From the NCBI GenBank assembly GCA_024345305.1, contig BRON01000013.1, positions 1,287,870 to 1,351,869 on the forward strand: a DNA stretch of 64,000 bases, given 5' to 3'. This DNA is from Mrakia gelida. Taxonomy: Eukaryota; Basidiomycota; Tremellomycetes; Cystofilobasidiales; Mrakiaceae. Below, one piece after another: positions 57,461-64,000 of the stretch (positions within the stretch are counted from its first letter, which is position 1; every line of letters starts with the position of its first letter). A program made the translations under genes and the position numbers. Under the pieces are notes generated by a model, which searched no databases, was not told where the DNA came from, and saw only the letters and a program-made list of their open reading frames with translations.

Positions 57461-58359
57461 TAGACGTTCTTGAATGCTCCTGCCTTGGCGGCTTGAGTGA
57501 AGGCGGCAGCGGAGATGATGGCTATTTGAGGGAGAGGCGAGGTTGGGGGCGAGGGAGATGCGACGGTGGGCCGCGTCGACGGTCTTGGTTTGCTGGGAGG
57601 AGGCTTGCTGAGGGAAGGAGGTTTTGGCGATGGGTGGAACGATGAGGGAAGGGAAGAGAGTGGAGTGGGGGTGGAAGCTGTTGGGAAGCGAAGTTTCCGA
57701 TCCGCGATAGGTGGGAGGCAGTGATAGTCGCAGTGGTCCGAGAGGAAGTCGAGCGAGTGGGTGCTCCATCCGATTGTTGGTTCGTGTTTTTTGAGCCAGG
57801 GGATTCCGAGGATGATGGGGTAGGATCCGAGGGTAGTGATGTCGAAGGATAGGGTTTCGAAGTGAAGTGGCGATGAGGAGGTGACGGAGAAAGGGAGTGG
57901 AGAGGTGTGGTGGGTGACGGCGCCAGAGGAGATGGAACGACCGTCAACAACGACGAGTTCCCGAGGAATGGGTTTGGCAACCGTTTTCAGGGAATGGGCG
58001 GAGACAAAGGTAGAGTCGACGAAGTTTGAGGTAGCTCCGGAGTCCAGCATCGCGAAGGTCTTGACGGCGAAAGATCCGAAGCCCAGCGCGACTTCGATAA
58101 CGAGGTGATCCTCCTCTGAGAAGATCGTCTCGAGCGCAAGGATTTCGAAGGGGTTTGGATGAATGAAAGGTGAGAGCGAGTTGGAGAGGGAGTTGAGGGA
58201 GATGTTGAGAGGGGAGGGAGTGGTAAGACGACCGGGGTGAGGATGGGAAGTCGATTTGGAGTTGGCGACCGGAGGGGAGTTTGGTAGGTTTATAGTTGAC
58301 GAGGACGAGAGCGAGGACCGGTGATTGTTGAGCTGAGCGAAGGGGGAAGGCTGTGGCCT
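57461..58359 (-). CDS. chromovirus protease region, same frame as gag after a stop codon
   Basis: The frame continues directly after the gag TGA, without a start codon, through a Ser/Pro/Asn-rich linker to the retropepsin motif FAMLDSGATSNFVDST near 58,050. It goes on through YPIILGIPWLKKHEPTIGWS to a linker with AIISAAAFTQAAKAGAF. The active-site Asp (LDSGAT) and the ILGIPWL strand are in place. The protease would be made only by reading through the stop, by internal start, or in a parent copy without the stop. Confidence 0.85.
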
Positions 58360-59469
58360 TCATTCCAAAGTGGGAAGAGGGGTGACCGTTGCCGAGGGAA
58401 GTGCGTCGGTTCCGTATTCCAAAGCGGAAAGCTGATGTTGTCGTCGATTCGCCGCGAGAGGACAGGTGATTGCGAAGTGACCCGTTCCACCACAGTATCC
58501 GCAGAGTCCGAGAGTTCGTCGGCGAAGTTTTTCGGCGTCGGTGAGAGGTCCTCGAGGTCGAGAAGTAGTCGCGTCGACGTCCATTGGAGTTGGTCCAGAG
58601 GAGAGGGTGGAGTTTCGAGGGAGGAAGTTGGTGACGGGGAAAGGCTTGTTGGTGGTGGAAGGCTGTTTTCGACGGTTGTAAAGGAGGGTGTCCCATCGGA
58701 TTGAAGTGTTGATGAGGGTTTCCAAGTCGGTGAAGTCGGTGGAGAGAGGGTTGAGGATTCGATCCTTGATGTCGTCCTTGAGTCCGTCGTAGTAGGCATG
58801 TCGAAGAGACTGATCGCTCATCTCGAGGGAGGAAGCGAAGCGTCGGAAGTCGATGGCGTAAGTGGTGCAGGGTCCTGTTTGTTTGAGTTTGGCGAGGGAG
58901 CGTCGAGAGGTTTCAATGAGGTCCGCGTCTCCGAAGTCTTGGAGGAACTTCTTCTTGAAGAGAATCCAATCCTGAGACCAGTTGGGAGGAGTCTCGTCAT
59001 CCTTGAGATCGAGAGCCGGTCGGATCCAGTGAAAGGCGGCGTCCTTGAGGTAGGTAACGACGAAGGTGATCTTGGCCGAGTCGGAGGAGTAGGAACGAGG
59101 TTGGACGTTGAAGACGAGTTCGCACTTGATGAGGAATTCCCTCGCTTCGGAAACTTTTCCGGTGAAGGGAGTAGGAGCAGCGACCTTGGGCTGCTTGGGT
59201 TCTTGAGCGTAGGGGATGGAGGAGTTGTGGAGGGAGGAACTGACCGAAGAGGGGAGTTGAGCTTGAAGTTGGTGGACGAGTTGGACGAGTTCCTCCTGTT
59301 GAGCTTGAGCTTGAGCAAATGCCTGTTGCTGTTGATCGAGGTTGGTCCTGAAGCGGTTGGAGGCGACGTCATGTTGGTCTTGTTGCCATCTGAGGGCGTC
59401 GGAAAACCATCCAGGAGAGTTCGTTTCGTGCTCAGAGCTGAAAGCAGGAGAGGAGGCGTCGGAGGACAT
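58360..59469 (-). CDS. chromovirus gag
   Basis: The likely start is MSSDASSPAFSSEHETN at 59,469; the frame is open upstream into the LTR. About 370 residues hold a Gln-rich coiled region (NLDQQQQAFAQAQAQQEEL), a retrotransposon gag domain (EAREFLIKCELVFNVQP, WILFKKKFLQDFGDADLIET) and one CCHC zinc knuckle, CGYCGGTGHFAITC. The frame ends at TGA (58,360-58,362). The protein forms the virus-like particle of the element in the cytoplasm. Confidence 0.92.
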   Translation of the reverse strand: MSSDASSPAFSSEHETNSPGWFSDALRWQQDQHDVASNRFRTNLDQQQQAFAQAQAQQEELVQLVHQLQAQLPSSVSSSLHNSSIPYAQEPKQPKVAAPTPFTGKVSEAREFLIKCELVFNVQPRSYSSDSAKITFVVTYLKDAAFHWIRPALDLKDDETPPNWSQDWILFKKKFLQDFGDADLIETSRRSLAKLKQTGPCTTYAIDFRRFASSLEMSDQSLRHAYYDGLKDDIKDRILNPLSTDFTDLETLINTSIRWDTLLYNRRKQPSTTNKPFPVTNFLPRNSTLSSGPTPMDVDATTSRPRGPLTDAEKLRRRTLGLCGYCGGTGHFAITCPLAANRRQHQLSALEYGTDALPSATVTPLPTLE

Positions 59470-59527
59470 GTTGTTGTTGTTGGGGGATTGGTGATAAGCA
59501 GGCGACCGGTTTGTTGATCTTGAATTA

Positions 59528-59886
59528 TGTGAGGATCGAGCGAGGAGCGGGGATGGCGAGGGAACGAGAGCGACGCGACGAAGAGAAGTCAGGTGCTTAT
59601 CGAGGAACGAGGACGAGGTATGATCCAAAGGTGATTCAAGATAGAGGTTAGAAAGTGAAAAGCGAGGCGAACATATTTAAGGGAGGCGAAGCGATCAAAG
59701 GGAAGAAAGAACAAAAGACTTTGAAGGCTGAAACGATAACAGGGGAAGAGTTATGAACAAAGGGACAAAGGCAGAACGCGTAGCTGAGAACAAAGGACTA
59801 GTAGCGGTGAAAGGGAAGTAGGGGGAAGAAAGGGAAAGAGTAAGGGAGAGTGAAACAAGAAGGAGCTGAAACCTGATTCCCTGACA
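59528..59886 (-). repeat. 5' LTR of the chromovirus
   Basis: The 359 bases look identical to 53,807-54,165. The sequence just inside it (59,509-59,527), where a primer binding site should be, reads TAATTCAAGATCAACAAAC in transcript sense and does not resemble the initiator-Met tRNA site, so the primer is unclear. Confidence 0.95.
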
Positions 59887-59994
59887 GGGTTTCGATGATC
59901 TGATGGAGGGAGACGATGGAGGGGTGGGAAGAGGCGAGTCGATGGAGGGAAAGCTCGCGTCGCTGGAAGTGTTTCTGACGGGTGTCCAGACCTA

Positions 59995-60376
59995 CCCGTT
60001 CCTGGAGGCAGGAACGGGCCTCTGCGTATCCCTCGACCGTTCCAGCCAGCCCTTTTGGAGGGATACGCAACTTGCGCCCGTTCGTTCTCCCTCCCCTCCC
60101 CACCGAATTGCAAACGGGAAAGACGACCAGCGAGATCTACCCATGAAGCCCAATGTATCAGAAGCACGGCTCCGTACGAGAAGATCTGCATCGTCGACAG
60201 TGATTCTCCCGAGAGGTACCTCAAAACGAAGGAGAGGGCGAGCTCGAGCTGACTTCCGCGAGTCCTTTTCGGAGGAGCTCCATCCTCTCTCTTTCAGCTG
60301 CCCTGTATATTCAAGGCCGAAATCAGGGAATGTAAACAGCTGGAGTCGTCGAGGGGTGGCTCTAACCGTATGCGCC
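59995..60376. repeat. subtelomeric hairpin repeat, copy 1
   Basis: This is the first of two tandem, diverged units. It begins with a perfect 10-bp hairpin (CCCGTTCCTG / CAGGAACGGG, loop GAGG, 59,995-60,018) and a 12-bp hairpin at 60,023-60,069. From about 60,100 it shares long stretches with copy 2, such as CGACCAGCGAGATCTACCC, CGAGAGGTACCTCAAAACGA and TGTATATTCAAGGCCGA. The offset between copies is 382 bases at the first hairpin and 402 at CAAACGGGAAA. No protein is evident. Confidence 0.85.
60023..60069 (+). other. 12-bp stem hairpin with conserved loop, copy 1
   Basis: TGCGTATCCCTC (60,023-60,034) pairs perfectly with GAGGGATACGCA (60,058-60,069). The 23-base loop starts GACCGTTCCAGC and ends CCCTTTTG. 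Confidence 0.85.
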
Positions 60377-60775
60377 CCGTTCCTGCCTCCAGGAACGGTC
60401 GTTTCCGTGTAGTCGACTACCCGGATCCGGGTAGTCCGACCGTTCCAGCAGCCCTTTTTGGACTACCCGGACTTTGCGTCGCTTCGTTCTCCTTCCTCCT
60501 TCCACCGAATCGCAAACGGGAAACACGACCAGCGAGATCTACCCATGAAGCACAATGTATCAGAAGCACAGCTCTCTAGAACAAAATCTGCATCGTCGAC
60601 AGCGATTCTCCCGAGAGGTACCTCAAAACGAAGGAGAGGGTGAGCTCGAGCTGACTTCCGCGAGTTCTTTTCGGAGGAGCTCCAGCCTCTCTTTAGCTGC
60701 ACTGTATATTCAAGGCCGAGTTCCTGCTATGCGAAGAGCTAGGGCCGTTGATTAGTAGCTCTAGTATGTCCGGTA
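60377..60775. repeat. subtelomeric hairpin repeat, copy 2
   Basis: This second tandem unit is homologous to copy 1 over most of its length. It begins with a 9-bp hairpin (CCGTTCCTG / CAGGAACGG, 60,377-60,398) whose loop CCTC is the reverse complement of the GAGG loop of copy 1. It also contains a perfect 22-bp palindrome at 60,415-60,436 (core CCGGATCCGG) and a larger hairpin at 60,426-60,471. Confidence 0.85.
60426..60471 (+). other. 11-bp stem hairpin with conserved loop, copy 2
   Basis: TCCGGGTAGTC (60,426-60,436) pairs perfectly with GACTACCCGGA (60,461-60,471). The 24-base loop contains GACCGTTCCAGC and ends CCCTTTTTG, nearly the same as in copy 1, while the stem is unrelated in sequence. 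Confidence 0.85.
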
Positions 60776-61829
60776 TAAAGGGCTTAGCTCTAGAGTGAAG
60801 ATTTGCCGACGTCTCGAGCTCGAAAGAAATGAGCTCAAGCTCACCTCCCAGCTCCTCCTCCTTTCTCCTATGCGAGTCTGAGCCTCGTGGTAGGAAAATT
60901 TGCTCGCTCGAAGCGGGAACGTGTTCTCTATACCCGGCCTCCTGACTAATCTGTTTTCAGATTTCGAGTTACTGCTAGAGTCGTTGCGCAGCGCCAGCGA
61001 ACCTGTCGATGGAAGGGCCCTCTCGTTCGTTCAAGCTCAACCCCCATCTTCCCTTGCCCCTCGCTCTATACATGCGCTTCCCCCTTACCCCTCCTTCTCC
61101 ATTATGAGTCTATGGTAGTATAGGACCAACCCTATCCACTTTGTATCTTTCGTCAAGGCTGGATGCAGGAGAAAATGAGCTCGATCAATGTGAGCTCCAC
61201 CTCCACCTCCTCCCCTTCCTTCCCTCCATCTTCTCTCCTTCCGTTCTCCTCACCTCTTGCTCGGATCTCAATGGGACTTCGGGGGTATAGTAGGGCAGCT
61301 AGGGTGCCTAGGTGGAAGGTCTCAGATTTCGAGGGATGTATACGGTTGAGGCTCCTCGCTCATGGAGTCTTGTTGAGCTTGACTTTCCTTCCTCCCATGC
61401 ATCGCATGCTGCTGAGACTCTCCTACTCACTCTATCTTCTCGTTCTCTCTTTCCTACCACTCTAGTATACTTCCCCCTCCATCGCAAACCGCTCCCATTG
61501 CACGCCTTGGCTCTCCTCTTCCTCCCTCGACCTCGCAATTTGATGCGCTGGCAGCTCGACCTTTCTCCTTCCTTTCCTTTGTCGAAGCTGTCGAGACGAG
61601 TTCTTGCTCCCCTTCCTCCCTTCTGGCGAATTCATACGGCTTATATATAGTGAGCCCATAGGTGGAGAAGTAGAGGGATGCTGTAGGAGTGTTGGAAGGC
61701 CTCTCTCGGTCGTCGAGTCGGCTTGCGTTGAGCTCACCTCTCCTCCCCTTCCCTCCATCTCGACCTTGCCTCCCTTCGACGTTCGTCAGTTCTTCCCTGG
61801 CACTGCTATATGACCTACTTATGACCTCG
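60776..61829. other. subtelomeric non-coding stretch
   Basis: No gene is supported. Open frames occur on both strands without domains. Several short TATA-like words (TATATAGTGAG near 61,642) and GAGCTCA/CACCT words are seen, but no clear repeat of the neighbouring units. Confidence 0.5.
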
Positions 61830-63450
61830 TATCGCTTCGCTGACTCTCTGGGTATGTTCAGTGTCGCTCTAGCTGCTTTCGTTGAGGAGTTGGGAGTGCT
61901 CGCGAGTGGGTGTGAGATGGTGGACGCGCTCTTTGACGGCTACTAGAACATGAACGGGCGCACCTATATACTCGCGGGCATACGCGATCAAACGGGAATC
62001 AAAAGCCTGTTTGATCCATCTATGACCCGAGGTGATCTACATCAGATGGAAGCGATCAATTCGGGACTTCTCCTTCCAGTCACGTCCTCCCTTCTTCCAG
62101 CCAAGTTCGACTTGCTCAAATCTTCTCTGAGCTGATCGAAACCAATTCGGATCATCTCTAGTAGTCTTGACGGTTCTCCCAATTTATTCGGTGCCGCTCC
62201 AGCTGCTCTGGGTCCGAAGTTAAAAGTGTTCGTAAGTGGGTGCAAGATGGTGGATGCGCTCTTTGACGGCTACTAGAACACGGACAGGCGCACCTATATA
62301 CTCGTGGGTAGATGCGATCAAAAGAGAATTAAAAGCTGGTTCGATCTATGTATGACGCCAGGTGGTCTATACGAGATGGAAGGGATCGACTCGGGACTTC
62401 TCATTCCAGTCGCGTCCTCCCTTCTTCCAGCCAAGTTCGACTTGCTCAAATCTTCTCTGAGCTGATCGAAACCAATTCGGATCATCTCTAGTAGTCTTGA
62501 CGGTTCTCCCAATTTATTCGGTGCCGCTCCAGCTGCTCTGGGTCCGAAGTTAAAAGTGTTCGTAAGTGGGTGCGAGATGGTGGACGCGCTCTTCAACGGC
62601 TACTAGAACATGAACGGGCGCACCTATATACTCGCGGGCATACGCGATCAAAAGGGAATTCAAATTCGGTTTCAACTATGAATCACTCGAGGTGATCTAT
62701 ACGAGATGGAAGAAGTCGTTTCGTGATCCCTTGTTCATGTCGCGTCCTCTCCCCTCTTGTGCCAGTTCGACTCACTCAAATTTTCTCTCAGCTGGTCGAA
62801 ACCAACGCAGATCATCTCAAGTGCCTTTGAGGGTTCTCTCAATATGTTTGATGCCACTCCAGCTGCTTGGGGCCCGAACTGGGGGTGCTCGCGAGAAGAT
62901 GCGAAAGGTTGGACATGCTTTTCACCGGCTAGGAGAACATGAACGAAACCAACACTATAGTCGTGGGTATATGCGATCGAAAGGGAATTCAAATTCGGTT
63001 TCAACTTTGAATCACTCGAGGTGATCTATACGAGATGAAAGAAGTCGTTTCGTGATCCCTTGTTCATGTCGCGTCCTCTCCCCTCTTGTGCCAGTTCGAC
63101 TCACTCAAATTTTCTCTCAGCTGGTCGAAACCAACGCAGATCATCTCAGGTGCCTTTGAGGGTTCTCTCAATATGTGTGATGCCACTCCAGCTGCTTGGG
63201 GCCCGAACTGGGGGTGCTCGCGAGAAGATGCGAAAGGTTGGACATGCTTTTCACCGGCTAGGAGAACACGAACGAAACCACCACTTTAGTCGTGGGTATA
63301 TGCGATCGAAAGGGAATTCAAAGTCGGTTTCAACTTTGAATCACTCGAGGTGATCTATACGAGATGAAAGGGATCGTCTCATGACTCTTTGTTCCAGTCA
63401 CGTCCTTCCTTTTGATGAAGCACCCTGACCTGCTCAAGTCGCCACTGATC
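61830..63450. repeat. tandem subtelomeric repeat, unit about 330 bp
   Basis: The landmark CTACTAGAACA recurs at 61,941, 62,271 and 62,601, and its variant GGCTAGGAGAACA at about 62,928 and 63,257, a period of 328-330. The first unit is partial (from about 61,830) and the last fades after 63,400. Two subtypes are seen: A (62,040-62,600) with AATTTATTCGGTGCCGCTCC, and B (62,700-63,300) with AATATGTTTGATGCCACTCC or close variants. Each unit contains CTATATACTCG or its variant. On the minus strand units share an open frame (see findings). Confidence 0.9.
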
Positions 63451-63880
63451 TCCTTTCCAGCAATGAAGACAGTCTTGGAAAGTGAAAACGACTAGCTGAA
63501 ACCGTCTATGAGTGGTGGAGACCAGGGACAGCGCTGGGGTGTTGGGCTGGAGAAGGGAAGGAAAGGACGCGTTGGAAGAGTGTTGGGTACGACGGAAGGA
63601 GTGGGAGAATAGTAGAGTAGTGAAAGTGAAGAAAAAGTAGAGAAACAGTGTTGGGTAGTAGGTGAGTTGGTTTGGAGGTGTTTGGGTGAGAAAAAAAGAA
63701 GGGAAAGTGAAAAAGTTGAGGAGTTGGAGTGAGAAGGAGAAGAGAGTAGGGGAAGTAATGAGGAGGTTGAGGAAGTAGAGAAGGTGAAAAGGAAGTAAAA
63801 GTGAAGGTGAAGTGATGTAGTAAGCTTGAGAAAGTGTGGGAGGGTGTTGGAGTAGAAAAGGGGAGGTGTGGGAGGGAAGG
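63451..63880. other. purine-rich telomere-proximal tract
   Basis: The plus strand is almost entirely A and G with TG interruptions (GGTGAGTTGG, GTGAAAAAGTTGAGG and similar). No gene or ordered repeat is seen; it lies directly inside the telomere array. Confidence 0.7.
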
Positions 63881-64000
63881 TTAGGGTTAGGGTTAGGGTT
63901 AGGGTTAGGGTTAGGGTTAGGGTTAGGGTTAGGGTTAGGGTTAGGGTTAGGGTTAGGGTTAGGGTTAGGGTTAGGGTTAGGGTTAGGGTTAGGGTTAGGG
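63881..64000 (+). repeat. telomere, 20 TTAGGG units
   Basis: The last 120 bases are an uninterrupted array of TTAGGG to the end of the window, oriented with the G-rich strand running 5' to 3' outward. This marks the physical right end of the chromosome or assembly. Confidence 0.99.

Larger units (their letters stand above)
53807..59886 (-). mobile_element. Ty3/gypsy LTR retrotransposon, chromovirus type
   Basis: Two LTRs of 359 bp flank gag, protease, reverse transcriptase, RNase H, integrase and a C-terminal chromodomain, in that order on the minus strand (5' LTR at 59,528, 3' LTR at 53,807). Total length is 6,080 bp. The LTRs begin TG and end CA and look identical by eye, so the insertion is recent. 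Flanking five-base sequences (TCGTT on the left, GGGTT on the right) do not match, so no target duplication is evident. Chromodomains of this class steer integration to heterochromatin marks, which fits the subtelomeric site. Confidence 0.95.

Noticed and set aside
59509..59527. Initiator-tRNA primer binding site of the chromovirus
   Set aside because: The sequence inside the 5' LTR does not resemble the usual TGG-starting site, so I do not annotate a primer binding site; another tRNA or self-priming is possible.
1..64000. tRNA, rRNA or CRISPR features
   Set aside because: I saw no tRNA cloverleaf signals, rRNA stretches or spacer-repeat arrays. The tandem repeats near the end are long subtelomeric units, not CRISPR.

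Overview
This is the right-hand end of a chromosome of a GC-rich, intron-dense fungus, most likely a basidiomycetous yeast of the Pucciniomycotina (red-yeast type, Microbotryomycetes-like). The last 120 bases are 20 perfect TTAGGG units reading outward. Genes are cut by many short introns, mostly about 60-110 nt, with GTGAGT-like donors, CTGAC/CTAAC branch sites and CAG acceptors. The CTR transporter, KDM4-type demethylase, CCT5, NUFIP1-like protein and zinc-cluster regulator are ordinary fungal genes. The lineage is inferred from these traits, not from a database search.

Layout. Bases 1-42,480 are a dense gene region on both strands: a multi-pass membrane protein (possibly cut by the window edge), two doubtful small genes, a CTR copper transporter, a 167-residue unknown, a Myb-like plus RRM protein, an arrestin-like gene lacking its N-terminal third, an F-box/LRR-like gene, a JmjN/JmjC/PHD demethylase, the chaperonin subunit CCT5, a NUFIP1-like snoRNP assembly factor, glyoxalase II, a second F-box/LRR-like paralogue, a serine carboxypeptidase relic, a membrane protein with a long Ser/Pro tail, a Zn(II)2Cys6 regulator, a Cys-rich type I membrane protein and a small membrane protein.

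From 42,480 the order decays toward the telomere. A 3.3-kb stretch without a convincing gene is followed by two genes lacking their 5' parts (a membrane protein and a DUF1749-type hydrolase). Next is a dead pogo-like DNA transposon bounded by a 14-bp inverted repeat, then a doubtful gene and an F-box gene. A 6.08-kb Ty3/gypsy chromovirus with two 359-bp LTRs follows on the minus strand.

Beyond the retroelement (59,887-64,000) lie subtelomeric repeats: two tandem copies of a roughly 390-bp unit carrying hairpins, a non-coding stretch, about 4-5 tandem copies of a 330-bp unit, a purine-rich tract and the telomere. The two hairpin-bearing copies keep the loop but carry different, internally complementary stems. 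That is the most unusual structure I found.

The host genes do not form a pathway; they are an ordinary eukaryotic neighbourhood with divergent promoters. Gene models are by-eye splices. Exon ends are reliable where I give coordinates for them, and approximate elsewhere.
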